Source: Ligilactobacillus aviarius subsp. aviarius DSM 20655 (lineage in GTDB: Bacteria > Bacillota > Bacilli > Lactobacillales > Lactobacillaceae). Taken from it: DNA of 64,000 nt. The notes beneath the pieces are model-generated. The model was not told the DNA's origin. It saw nothing but the letters and a program-made list of their open reading frames with translations, and ran no database searches. Location of the stretch: positions 86,800 through 150,799 of the forward strand of contig NZ_AYZA01000024.1 of assembly GCF_001436315.1 (NCBI RefSeq), read 5' to 3'. Position numbers and translations under genes: made by a program. The number at the start of each line of letters is the position of its first letter. Position 1 is the first letter of the stretch. Below are positions 1 through 8,938 of this stretch, piece after piece.

Positions 1-864
1 AAGGATAAATTCGTTGTTCCCGCAATGAATGATGAGATGTGGGCTAACCCTGCCGTTCAACGAAACGTTCATCAGTTGAAAGCCGATGGAATTCACGTAA
101 TGGAACCGGTGACCGGCTTTTTAGCAGAAGGATATGCCGGAAAAGGACGAATGCCGGAGCCGCAAGCAGTTTTAGAGTGGATCGAAAAGCAAACGAATGA
201 TCAGCCGCTTCGGGGAATCAAGGTGCTGGTAACTGCTGGGGGAACGCAAGAACCAATTGATCCGGTGCGGTTTATTGGAAACCATTCAAGCGGGAAAATG
301 GGAATCGCGCTTGCTGAAAATGCGGCCCTTCAAGGAGCAGATGTAACGTTAATTGCGGGAATGGTTACGGTTGATCTGCCAACGAACGTGAACGTGATCC
401 GCATTCAAACGTTTGCGGATCTGCAAACTAAGTTAATGGAAGAATTTCCGCAAAATGATGTCTTGATCATGGCCGCCGCGGTTTCGGATTATCACGTTGA
501 ACAACCGGATGATCAAAAAATTAAAGCGAATGCTAACCAGCAAGTTCAGTTGACACTGAAACGGAATCCAAATCTATTGCGGATGTTAGGTAATCAAAAA
601 CATCGCCAAGTCTTAGTTGGCTTTGCTGCTGAAACGGATCATCTGCTTCAAAATGCAACGGCTGAACTGGAAGATAAAAAGGTCGATATGATCGTCGCCA
701 ATGATGTTTCGCGCAACGATATTGGATTTGGCAGTGACCAAAATGCCGGTTATATTTTGCAGCCGCACCAGAAACCAATTAAAGTTTCAAAGGTTTCAAA
801 GCAGGTTTTTGCTCAGAAAATATTAAATGAAGTTGAAAAATTGCTCAGAAAAGAGGAAGGTTAA
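1..864 (+). CDS. coaBC: CoaBC, phosphopantothenoylcysteine decarboxylase/synthetase (5' end missing)
   Basis: This is the C-terminal 287 residues of the bifunctional coenzyme A enzyme; the frame is open from base 1, so the gene begins upstream of the window. The CoaC (decarboxylase) end is marked by PAMNDEMW at residues 8-15, the conserved PxMNxxMW motif. The CoaB (synthetase) domain follows, with VTAGGTQEPIDPVR near residue 77, SSGKMG, AAAVSDY near 160 and a downstream KIKAN lysine segment. Where E. coli Dfp has its catalytic ACGD cysteine, this protein reads LAEGYAGKG, with Glu in place of Cys. The product makes 4'-phosphopantetheine from phosphopantothenate and cysteine in the cytoplasm. 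It is followed directly by priA, a common Firmicutes arrangement. Confidence 0.95.
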   Translation, partial: KDKFVVPAMNDEMWANPAVQRNVHQLKADGIHVMEPVTGFLAEGYAGKGRMPEPQAVLEWIEKQTNDQPLRGIKVLVTAGGTQEPIDPVRFIGNHSSGKMGIALAENAALQGADVTLIAGMVTVDLPTNVNVIRIQTFADLQTKLMEEFPQNDVLIMAAAVSDYHVEQPDDQKIKANANQQVQLTLKRNPNLLRMLGNQKHRQVLVGFAAETDHLLQNATAELEDKKVDMIVANDVSRNDIGFGSDQNAGYILQPHQKPIKVSKVSKQVFAQKILNEVEKLLRKEEG

Positions 865-3283
865 AATTAGTCGATATGCAGAAGTAATTGTCGATGTTCC
901 AGCAATGCAAACCAACCATCCGTTCACTTATCAAATTCCGGAAAAGTTCCAGGATTTTTTGCAAATCGGGATGCGCGTTGTGGTTGAATTCGGCAACGGA
1001 AACCGAAAAATTCAGGGATTTGTGACGGGATTGACAGATGAATATTCAGGTGAACACCAATTAAAATCAGTAATCGATGTGCTTGATTTGAATCCGGTCT
1101 TAAGTGATGAAGCCATGGCGATGGCTGACTGGCTGACGCAGCGAACATTTGCATTTAAGATTCGCTGCTTGCAAGTTATGCTCCCGAATGCAATGCGGGC
1201 AAGTTATCGTAAAACGCTTAAGTTGACCGGTAAAATTACCGATTCCGATCTTATCACTCTTTTTGATCACCAAAGTGAAGTTGAATTTAATCCGCGAAAG
1301 TTAACTTCAAGTCAATTAAATCAAATTGAAAAGTTGCGCAAGGCAAACCAAGTTGAAATTGTCTATCACGTTGATGACCGTGCAAAATCAAAACTTGTTT
1401 GGGCATTTAAAGCTCAAATGACGGTCGAAGAATTGCAGACAGCCAAGAAAACGTTAAGAAAAAATGCAGCCAAACGGAAACGCTTGCTTGACTTTTTGAT
1501 CACGAATCATGAACAGGAATTTGTTCAAAGTGATGTGACCCGGGAAAATAATTTTACTGCAAGCGACTTGAAAACAGCTGCCCAAAAAGGATGGATTACC
1601 CGGTATCAAATTGAAAAATACCGTAATCCATATCAAATCGACAAGGTTCAACCGTCGACGCCGAAAAAGTTGACTGCCGAACAGGCCCAGGCAACGAATG
1701 CGGTTGATCAGGCAATTGACGAAGACCAGGCAGCAACCTTTTTACTTGAGGGAGTAACGGGGAGCGGCAAAACTGAAGTTTATTTGCAGATCATTCAGCA
1801 TGCGCTTGCGCAAGGCAAATCAGCTTTAATGCTTGTTCCGGAAATTTCGTTGACCCCGCAAATCGTGCGACAATTCAAAGCCCGGTTTGGCGATCAGGTC
1901 GCCCTTTTACACAGTGCATTGTCTGATGGCGAACGATATGACGAGTGGCGCCGGATTGAAAAGGGCGATGCTCAAGTCGTTGTTGGCGCCCGCTCAGCAA
2001 TTTTTGCACCAATCAAAAATCTGGGCGTCATTATCATGGATGAAGAGCATGAAACAAGTTACAAACAGGAGGACATGCCGCGGTATCATGCTCGCGATGT
2101 TGCCCAGTGGCGTGGCCAATATCACCATTGTCCGGTTGTTCTTGGAAGTGCAACGCCATCGCTTGAATCCCGGGCGCGTGCGCAAAAGGGCGTTTACCAA
2201 TGGTTACGATTGACGAAGCGGATTAACGGGAAGGATTTGCCGCATGTTCAATTAGTTGATATGCGGCAGGCAGGTCGCTATGCGCCAACGACAGATATTT
2301 CCCAAGAATTGGCAACTGAGATTCAGAAAAAACTTGCGTTGAATGAACAAGTTGTTTTAATGTTAAACCGAAGAGGATATTCTTCATTTTTGATGTGTCG
2401 CGAATGCGGTGAAGTGATCAAGTGTCCAAACTGTGATATTTCATTGACGTATCATAAAGATACAAATTCATTGAAGTGTCACTATTGTGGGCATGAAGAA
2501 CCGGTTCCGCAAGTTTGTCCGAATTGTCACAGCAAGGCGGTCCGGTATTTTGGAACCGGCACGCAACGGGTTGAAAAGGAATTGACTGAACTTTTCCCGA
2601 CTGCCCGAGTCTTACGCATGGATGTTGATACGACCCGGCGCAAGGGGGCGCATGAACGGATCTTAGATGAATTTGGCAAGCATCATGCAGATATTTTGCT
2701 TGGAACCCAAATGATTGCCAAGGGCCTTGATTTTCCCAACGTAACGCTTGTCGGCGTGCTGAATGCCGATACTTCGCTGGGATTGCCGGATTTTCGGGCA
2801 AGCGAGCGCACCTTTCAACTTTTGACCCAGGTAAGTGGGCGTGCCGGCCGGGCTGAAAAAGAAGGCAATGTTTTGATTCAGACATATAATCCGGATCACT
2901 ATGCCATTCAGTATGCCCAGCGACAAGACTATGAGCATTTTTTTGGAAAAGAAATGCAGGTGCGGCATCAAGGCGGATATCCACCGTATTACTATACGAT
3001 TCAAATTACTGCAAGTGCGCGGACAGAAGCGGATGCGGCGCAAAAAATGTTCCAAATTCGCGGTGAGATCGTGAATTATTTATCTCAAAATGCCGTAATT
3101 TTGGGGCCGACACCGCAGTCAATTATGCGGATCAATAACCGCTATTATTACCAATTAGTAATTAAATATAAAAATGAACCGCAACTTGAAAATTATCTTC
3201 AAAATTTATTATTAACAAGTCAAAAAGAAGAACGAAACGGATTGCAAATCGTGATCGACCGCGATCCGATGAACTTTATTTAA
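827..3283 (+). CDS. priA: PriA, primosomal replication-restart helicase
   Basis: PriA is a 3'-5' superfamily 2 DNA helicase that reloads the replisome at stalled forks. Visible motifs are Walker A VTGSGKTEVY (about residue 310), DEEHETSYKQ, a zinc-binding block with CxxC pairs (CREC, CPNC, CHYC, CPNC; about residues 525-570), and the C-terminal helicase motifs GTQMIAKGLDF and SGRAGR. The start is uncertain. The only in-frame ATG (827) lies inside coaBC without a ribosome binding site. A strong AGAGGAAGG at 852-860 instead sits five bases before an ATT codon at 866, which would give 805 residues, equal to the B. subtilis PriA length, and place AEVIVDV near the N-terminus. I keep 827 as the conventional start. 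Followed by fmt after 16 bases. Confidence 0.95.
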   Translation: MKLKNCSEKRKVKISRYAEVIVDVPAMQTNHPFTYQIPEKFQDFLQIGMRVVVEFGNGNRKIQGFVTGLTDEYSGEHQLKSVIDVLDLNPVLSDEAMAMADWLTQRTFAFKIRCLQVMLPNAMRASYRKTLKLTGKITDSDLITLFDHQSEVEFNPRKLTSSQLNQIEKLRKANQVEIVYHVDDRAKSKLVWAFKAQMTVEELQTAKKTLRKNAAKRKRLLDFLITNHEQEFVQSDVTRENNFTASDLKTAAQKGWITRYQIEKYRNPYQIDKVQPSTPKKLTAEQAQATNAVDQAIDEDQAATFLLEGVTGSGKTEVYLQIIQHALAQGKSALMLVPEISLTPQIVRQFKARFGDQVALLHSALSDGERYDEWRRIEKGDAQVVVGARSAIFAPIKNLGVIIMDEEHETSYKQEDMPRYHARDVAQWRGQYHHCPVVLGSATPSLESRARAQKGVYQWLRLTKRINGKDLPHVQLVDMRQAGRYAPTTDISQELATEIQKKLALNEQVVLMLNRRGYSSFLMCRECGEVIKCPNCDISLTYHKDTNSLKCHYCGHEEPVPQVCPNCHSKAVRYFGTGTQRVEKELTELFPTARVLRMDVDTTRRKGAHERILDEFGKHHADILLGTQMIAKGLDFPNVTLVGVLNADTSLGLPDFRASERTFQLLTQVSGRAGRAEKEGNVLIQTYNPDHYAIQYAQRQDYEHFFGKEMQVRHQGGYPPYYYTIQITASARTEADAAQKMFQIRGEIVNYLSQNAVILGPTPQSIMRINNRYYYQLVIKYKNEPQLENYLQNLLLTSQKEERNGLQIVIDRDPMNFI

Positions 3284-3299
3284 TTGAGGAGTGAAATAA

Positions 3300-4259
3300 A
3301 TGACATCAATTGTATTTATGGGAACCCCGGACTTTGCTGCTAACATTTTAGCTGGCGTGATCGATGCCGGGTATGATGTAAAAGCCGTTGTGACCCAACC
3401 AGACCGGCGAGTCGGACGGAAACACGTTTTGACCCCGACACCGGTAAAAAAGGTTGCTTTGGACCATGGAATTGAAGTCCTTCAACCGGAAAAAATTTCA
3501 GGCAGTCCGGAATGTCAACGGGTAATTGACCTTCAGCCGGACTTGATCGTCACGGCAGCATTTGGCCAATTTTTACCAATGAAGTTGATCAATGCGGCAA
3601 AAATTGCGGCCGTAAATGTTCACGGCTCACTTTTGCCAAAATATCGCGGCGGAGCACCAATTCAGCATGCCATCATGAATGGCGATTCAAAAACGGGCGT
3701 TTCGATTATTTACATGGTAAAGAAAATGGACGCCGGTGATATTTTGAAACAGGCTGAAATGCCGATCACATCAAATGATGATGCGGGCTCAATTTTTGAA
3801 AAAATGAGTGATCTTGGGCGGGATACTTTATTGCAACTTCTTCCCGATTTAATTGCAGGCAACGTTCATCCGGTTGCTCAAAATGAAGATGAAGTTGTCT
3901 TTTCACCAACGATCAGTCCCGAAGAAGAGAAATTACATTTGAAGCAAACTGCGCATCAAATTGATTGGCAGGTTCGCGCTCTTCGGCCTGCTCCGGGAGC
4001 ATATTTCAAATCCTTCAAAGGAAAACGGACCAAGATCTGGGATGTAACTGTTGTGGATGAACAAACAGACCTTCCCGCAGGAGCCGTGGTTGAAGTTGGA
4101 AAGCATCAACTAAAGGTTGCCGCAGCGGATGGAACGGTTTACCAGATCAACCGCATTCAACCGGCTGGAAAACCGCAAATGGATATTACGGCATATTTGA
4201 ATGGGGTTGGCCAGGGAATTAAAGCAGGACAGGAATTGATCAATGAAGAAAACGATTAA
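3300..4259 (+). CDS. fmt: Methionyl-tRNA formyltransferase
   Basis: Fmt formylates the initiator Met-tRNA using 10-formyl-tetrahydrofolate. The 319-residue length is normal for the family. The N-terminal Rossmann domain begins FMGTPDFA; the catalytic Asn and His are in VNVHGSLLPKYRGGAPI (about residues 107-123), and the catalytic Asp is in KKMDAGDI (about 145). PDRRVGRK is the tRNA-contacting loop region, and a C-terminal OB-like domain follows. A good GAGGAG ribosome binding site precedes ATG 3300. The gene overlaps rsmB by 17 bases, so the two are probably translationally coupled within the coaBC-priA-fmt-rsmB run. Confidence 0.97.
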   Translation: MTSIVFMGTPDFAANILAGVIDAGYDVKAVVTQPDRRVGRKHVLTPTPVKKVALDHGIEVLQPEKISGSPECQRVIDLQPDLIVTAAFGQFLPMKLINAAKIAAVNVHGSLLPKYRGGAPIQHAIMNGDSKTGVSIIYMVKKMDAGDILKQAEMPITSNDDAGSIFEKMSDLGRDTLLQLLPDLIAGNVHPVAQNEDEVVFSPTISPEEEKLHLKQTAHQIDWQVRALRPAPGAYFKSFKGKRTKIWDVTVVDEQTDLPAGAVVEVGKHQLKVAAADGTVYQINRIQPAGKPQMDITAYLNGVGQGIKAGQELINEEND

Positions 4260-5580
4260 ACAAACGCCGCGCTTTTTAGCCCTTGATCTGCTTTTGCGGA
4301 TTCGAAAGCACAGGACGTATTCAAACATCGCTTTAAATGATGTGATTCGGCAACATCAATTATCACGGGCCGATGCCAATTTATTGACGACGCTTGTGTA
4401 CGGCTGCTTGCAGCACCGGTTAACGTTGGAATATTGGCTTGAACCATTTATTAAAAATAAGAAGAAAGTTGACTCGTGGGTTTGGGAATTGCTTTTGTTA
4501 GCGATTTATCAAATGAAGTATTTAGACAAGGTTCCAGACCATGCAATTTTTAATGAAACCATTGAAATTGCCAAGGTTAAAGGGCACGCTGGAACACGTA
4601 AATTTGTGACGGGCGTTTTACATGCGATCAAGCGGAATGGATTGCGGAATTTTGATGGTTTAACGGCTGCTCAACGGTTATCAATTGAAGAAAGTATTCC
4701 GCAATGGATCATTGAGCAATTGATTTCAAAGGTGGGGCTTGAGAAAACAGCCCAAATTGCGCGGGCCGTTAATCAAACGCCGCATGACAGTTTGCGGGTG
4801 AACTCTGAAAAGATTCAAGGTCCTGAACTGCAAGCCCAACTTAAAAAGGAAGGCATCACGACGTCCCCAAGCAAAATCGCTGCTGACGGGTTGGTTGCGC
4901 AAAAAGGCTTTTTAGCGGGAACCGCTGAATTCAAACAGGGCGACTTTATTATTCAGGACGAAAGTGCAATGTTAGCGGTTGAATCAATGGATGTTCAGCC
5001 CGGTCAAAGCGTTTTGGATGCATGTGCTGCTCCCGGCGGAAAAACGACACAAATTGCAACGGCACTCGCCGGTCAAGGAGAGGTCGTTGCGCTTGATATT
5101 CACCAACACAAACTAAAACTGATTCAACGCAATGCCGAGCGGCTCGGGGTTGAGAACGTTGTTGATCCTCAACTTTTGGATGCTCGTCAAGCTGGAAAAC
5201 TTGGAAATGCACGGTTTGATCAGATTTTAGTTGATGCGCCGTGTTCTGGAATCGGATTGATGCGGCGAAAACCAGAAGTTCGTTATGAAAAAACGTTGCA
5301 GGATTCGCAGCAACTAGCCCAGATTCAGTTGCAAATTTTAGACGCCGTTGCGCCGACATTAAAATCGCAAGGAAAATTAACGTATAGCACATGCACGATC
5401 TTACCATCTGAAAATCAGACGGTTGTTGATCAATTTTTGAAACAGCATCCGGATTTTGAACAGGTTAAAACACAGACGAAAAAGAATGTTAAGGATCAAC
5501 GGCCAGCGCTTGGATTAACGATCTATCCGAACGATTTTGGTTCGGACGGATTCTTTATTGCAACGCTGGTGAAAAAGTAG
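4243..5580 (+). CDS. rsmB: RsmB, 16S rRNA (cytosine-967 C5) methyltransferase
   Basis: This 445-residue enzyme methylates C5 of a small-subunit rRNA cytosine with S-adenosylmethionine. It has an N-terminal NusB-like RNA-binding domain (about residues 1-140), then a Rossmann methyltransferase domain with the SAM motif LDACAAPGGKTTQ (about 257), VDAPCSGIGLMRRKPE (about 330) and the nucleophile loop YSTCTILPSEN, whose Cys near 382 attacks the base. ATG 4243 lies inside the end of fmt, the usual arrangement. The methyltransferase domain and its position between fmt and the phosphatase/kinase pair make the assignment firm. Confidence 0.96.
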   Translation: MKKTIKQTPRFLALDLLLRIRKHRTYSNIALNDVIRQHQLSRADANLLTTLVYGCLQHRLTLEYWLEPFIKNKKKVDSWVWELLLLAIYQMKYLDKVPDHAIFNETIEIAKVKGHAGTRKFVTGVLHAIKRNGLRNFDGLTAAQRLSIEESIPQWIIEQLISKVGLEKTAQIARAVNQTPHDSLRVNSEKIQGPELQAQLKKEGITTSPSKIAADGLVAQKGFLAGTAEFKQGDFIIQDESAMLAVESMDVQPGQSVLDACAAPGGKTTQIATALAGQGEVVALDIHQHKLKLIQRNAERLGVENVVDPQLLDARQAGKLGNARFDQILVDAPCSGIGLMRRKPEVRYEKTLQDSQQLAQIQLQILDAVAPTLKSQGKLTYSTCTILPSENQTVVDQFLKQHPDFEQVKTQTKKNVKDQRPALGLTIYPNDFGSDGFFIATLVKK

Positions 5581-5588
5581 GTGCAATT

Positions 5589-6341
5589 TTGAAAAGTTCA
5601 TTTTTAAGTGATATTGGCAAGGTTCGCAAGGTCAATGAAGACTCGGTCGGACTGTATCAAAATCAAAAACAAATTACTTTAGGATTAGTTGCTGATGGAA
5701 TCGGCGGCAATCGCGGCGGCGATGTTGCGTCGGCAATGGTTGTTCAGCATCTTGGTTACCTGTTTGAAGAATCGACATTTGAAACGGTTGCCCAGGCCTA
5801 TGAATGGCTGCAAAAGCAGGTTCAGGTTGAAAATGATCTTTTGATCCAAAAAGGAGAGCAGTATCCGGATCTTGAAGGAATGGGGTCAACCCTCGTTTTG
5901 ATTCTGATCGATTCGGCAAACTGCATTATTGCAAACATTGGAGATAGCCGGGGCTACCGGTTGCGGAATAATGAACTGCAGCAAATTTCACGGGATCATT
6001 CGCTTGTCAATGAGTTGATCAAGCAGGGTGCAATCACGAAGGAAGAAGCGGTCAACCATCCGCAAAAAAACGTAATTGTCAAAACCCTTGGAATCAATCA
6101 TGATGCCCAAATGGATCATTATGCGTTGAAAGTTGAACCGGGCGATTTATTCTTACTGTGTACTGACGGGCTTTCTAAACTGGTAGCGGAAGCTAAGATC
6201 AAAGTAATTTTAACGGCTCCGGGTTCACTTGAAGAAAAATGCCAGCAGTTGATTACCCAAGCACGGGTCAACGGCGGCGATGATAACATTACCGCGCTTT
6301 TGGTTGCGGCAGATGAAAGTGGTGAACGGCGATGCGAGTAG
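5589..6341 (+). CDS. stp: Stp/PrpC, PP2C-type Ser/Thr protein phosphatase
   Basis: A 250-residue metal-dependent PPM phosphatase that reverses phosphorylation by the adjacent PASTA kinase. Motifs: SDIGKVRKVNEDS at the N-terminus, VADGIGGNRGGDVAS (metal-binding Asp), EGMGSTLV, NIGDSRGYRL, RDHSLV, LLCTDGLSKLV and GGDDNITALLV. The start is TTG 5589, eight bases after rsmB, with an AGGTG ribosome binding site. The gene overlaps prkC by 10 bases, which fits coupled expression of the opposing enzymes. Confidence 0.95.
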   Translation: MKSSFLSDIGKVRKVNEDSVGLYQNQKQITLGLVADGIGGNRGGDVASAMVVQHLGYLFEESTFETVAQAYEWLQKQVQVENDLLIQKGEQYPDLEGMGSTLVLILIDSANCIIANIGDSRGYRLRNNELQQISRDHSLVNELIKQGAITKEEAVNHPQKNVIVKTLGINHDAQMDHYALKVEPGDLFLLCTDGLSKLVAEAKIKVILTAPGSLEEKCQQLITQARVNGGDDNITALLVAADESGERRCE

Positions 6342-8041
6342 GATATGAAGTTGGCAAACGGTACCGTATTATTCGTTCCCTTGGTGAAGGCGGCATGGCA
6401 AATGTATATGAAGCCGAGGACCTTGTTCAAAAACGCCGGGTAACCCTTAAAATGTTGCGGTTTGATTTGCAGGATGATCCACGTTCTGTTGAACGCTTTC
6501 ATAAAGAAGCGAATTCACTAACGAAGCTTGATAACCCGCATATTGTTCAAATCTATGATTTTGGTAATGATCACGGCGTGCCATACTTGATCATGGAATA
6601 TGTTAAGGGAACGGATTTGAAGACATATTTGAAAGAACACTATCCGCTTTCATGTGAAAAAGTGGTTGATATTATGGAACAGATCCTTTCGGCAGTTGAA
6701 AGTGCCCATCGAATCGGCATTATTCACCGGGATTTGAAGCCGCAAAACATTTTGATCGACAATTACGGGAAGGTCAAGGTCACGGATTTTGGAATTTCAA
6801 TTGCGGCAATGGAATCGGCAACAATTACGAAAACGAATACCATGATCGGGTCCGTTCATTACATTTCTCCTGAACAGGCCCGCGGATCGATCATCACGAA
6901 ACAATCAGATATTTATTCACTTGGAATCATTCTGTTTGAACTTTTGACCGGAAAAGTTCCGTTTGAAGGGCAAACGGCGGTTTCAATTGCGGTTAAACAT
7001 TACCGGGATAATTTGCCGTCAGCACGGAAAATCAATCCCAAGGTTCCGCAAGCATTGGAAAATGTTATTTTGCATGCAACGGCAAAAAAGCTGAAAGACC
7101 GTTATCCGGATGCCGAAACAATGGCGCGGGATTTAAAAACGGCGTTATTACCGGTGCGGAAAAACGAACCGAAATGGGAAGTCCCAACGGAAGATGACGC
7201 TGAAACGAAAACGTTGGTCATTCCGACGACCGAATCATCCAAGCGGCAACCTTCAACCGGATCACGCAAGACGAAAAAAACAAAGCAGCAGAAGAAAAAA
7301 AGAGTCTATCGCCGGCATCCAATCGCTTTTTTGATTGGAACGCTTGGTGTGATCGTTGTGATTACGATTTTACTGATGTCGTTGAAGGTCCAGGTTCCAG
7401 ATTTACGTGGAATGAGCGTGCGTGAAGCCCAGGAAGTTTTGTTGAGCAATAACCTTAAACTTGGTAAAAAGCGGTATGAATACAGTAGTTCGTATTTGAA
7501 AGGGCAAACGATCAGTAGTGATCCGGCGCGCGAAACGACGGTCAGCCGGAATTCGAAGGTCAACATTGTGATTTCAAAAGGGCCGTTAAAAACTAAGTTT
7601 GGATCATATATTGGACAAAACTTTGATCAGGTTCGGAAAAAGTTGAAGGCGAAGGGCGTCCTTGTGGATAAGGAAACGACGTATTCAAACAAGTATCCGG
7701 CAGGTCAGATCGTTAGTCAAAGCATTGATCCGTCAATGAAGGTCAGTTTGTATCAGCTTCCGGTTACCTTTACGGTCAGTGAAGGGGTTCAAACGTTTAA
7801 GATTCGCGATTTGACGGGTTACACGCAGAAAAGTGTGATCGACTATGCCCAAGAACATAACATTACGATTATTTTTGAACAACAGTATTCAAATACGGTG
7901 CCAAAGGGACAAGTGATTTCGCAAAATCCAAAGGCGAATACGACCGTTAAGGCTGGTTCGCAGGTGATCGTAACGTTATCGCTTGGACAGAATAATAATT
8001 CAGAAAACGGGAATAATAACTCCGCAACAAGTCAGAGTTAA
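6332..8041 (+). CDS. prkC: PrkC/Stk1, membrane Ser/Thr kinase with three PASTA domains
   Basis: This 569-residue transmembrane kinase senses muropeptides or lipid II and regulates cell-wall growth. The cytoplasmic Hanks-type kinase domain (about residues 1-270) has the glycine loop SLGEGGMANVYEA, the ATP lysine in VTLKML, catalytic HRDLKPQN (about 131-138), VTDFGIS and the activation-loop/P+1 segment GSVHYISPEQARG. A Lys/Thr-rich linker leads to one membrane segment (about 329-352), then three extracellular PASTA repeats (about 354-417, 418-486 and 487-552) and a short Asn/Ser-rich tail. Three PASTA domains lie within the usual range. It is paired with its phosphatase just upstream. Confidence 0.96.
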   Translation: MRVGYEVGKRYRIIRSLGEGGMANVYEAEDLVQKRRVTLKMLRFDLQDDPRSVERFHKEANSLTKLDNPHIVQIYDFGNDHGVPYLIMEYVKGTDLKTYLKEHYPLSCEKVVDIMEQILSAVESAHRIGIIHRDLKPQNILIDNYGKVKVTDFGISIAAMESATITKTNTMIGSVHYISPEQARGSIITKQSDIYSLGIILFELLTGKVPFEGQTAVSIAVKHYRDNLPSARKINPKVPQALENVILHATAKKLKDRYPDAETMARDLKTALLPVRKNEPKWEVPTEDDAETKTLVIPTTESSKRQPSTGSRKTKKTKQQKKKRVYRRHPIAFLIGTLGVIVVITILLMSLKVQVPDLRGMSVREAQEVLLSNNLKLGKKRYEYSSSYLKGQTISSDPARETTVSRNSKVNIVISKGPLKTKFGSYIGQNFDQVRKKLKAKGVLVDKETTYSNKYPAGQIVSQSIDPSMKVSLYQLPVTFTVSEGVQTFKIRDLTGYTQKSVIDYAQEHNITIIFEQQYSNTVPKGQVISQNPKANTTVKAGSQVIVTLSLGQNNNSENGNNNSATSQS

Positions 8042-8059
8042 ATGAAAGGATAAAGATTA

Positions 8060-8926
8060 TTGAAAGGCCAAATTAGGCAATCTTTAAGCGGTTACTATGA
8101 TGTGGTAACTGCTGATGGGGCGGAATACCGGACCCGGGCGCGAGGGGTATTTCGCAAACGCAAACAATCACCTTTAGTCGGTGACTGGGTTGAATTTAAA
8201 GTTGAAAAGGATGGCGGCTATTTATTAAAAATTGATCCGCGGAAGAATCAACTAGTTCGGCCGCCGATTGCGAATGTCGATGATGCAATTGTTGTTTCGG
8301 CGTGCGTGGAACCAGATTTTTCGAGTAATTTACTGGACCGGCAATTAATTATGTTGGCTGCTAATCAAATTGAACCGCTTTTATATTTTTCGAAGTGGGA
8401 CCTGTTAGATGCAGACCAGCAGGCCGCCATGCAACCGGTGATCGATTATTATCAAAAATATTATCCAGTTGAAGTTGCATGCAATGGTGCACCGCAAAAG
8501 CTTCTGCACAATCTTCAAAACCAAGTGATCGTTGTAATGGGGCAGACCGGTGCCGGCAAATCAACGTTGCTGAATCAATTGAATCCGGATTTGAAATTGG
8601 AAACCGGTGAAATTTCGAAAGCCCTTAGTCGGGGAAAACACACGACCCGGAAGGTAACGTTAATGGAGATCGAGCATAATTTAATTGCCGATACGCCGGG
8701 CTTTTCGTCATTTGACTTACTTGAAATTTCGAAAGAAGATTTACCAAATTATTATCCGGATTTCGTTGCTTACCGTGATCAGTGCAAGTATCGTGGATGT
8801 CTGCACGTGAATGAACCGCATTGTGCGGTTAAAGAAGCGGTGGCGAACGGTGAAATTTTGAAGTCCCGGTACGAAAACTACTTGCAATTCCATCAAATGA
8901 TTTTGGAACGCAAACCGCGTTATTAA
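8060..8926 (+). CDS. rsgA: RsgA, 30S-subunit maturation GTPase
   Basis: RsgA is a circularly permuted GTPase that checks late 30S ribosome assembly. The 288-residue protein has an N-terminal OB fold, then G motifs in permuted order: FSKWDLL (G4), GQTGAGKSTLLNQL (G1, about residue 161) and ADTPGFSSFDL (G3). A C-terminal zinc site, CKYRGCLHVNEPHC (about 242-255), completes the family signature. The start is TTG 8060 after an AAAGGAT ribosome binding site. thiN follows after 12 bases; the rpe gene often found between them in lactobacilli is absent. Confidence 0.95.
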   Translation: MKGQIRQSLSGYYDVVTADGAEYRTRARGVFRKRKQSPLVGDWVEFKVEKDGGYLLKIDPRKNQLVRPPIANVDDAIVVSACVEPDFSSNLLDRQLIMLAANQIEPLLYFSKWDLLDADQQAAMQPVIDYYQKYYPVEVACNGAPQKLLHNLQNQVIVVMGQTGAGKSTLLNQLNPDLKLETGEISKALSRGKHTTRKVTLMEIEHNLIADTPGFSSFDLLEISKEDLPNYYPDFVAYRDQCKYRGCLHVNEPHCAVKEAVANGEILKSRYENYLQFHQMILERKPRY

Positions 8927-8938
8927 GGAATGATTGCG

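Noticed and set aside
2418-2984. 188-codon minus-strand open frame inside priA
   Set aside because: Lies fully antisense to conserved PriA motifs, has no family features and no suitable start context; a shadow frame of a long gene.
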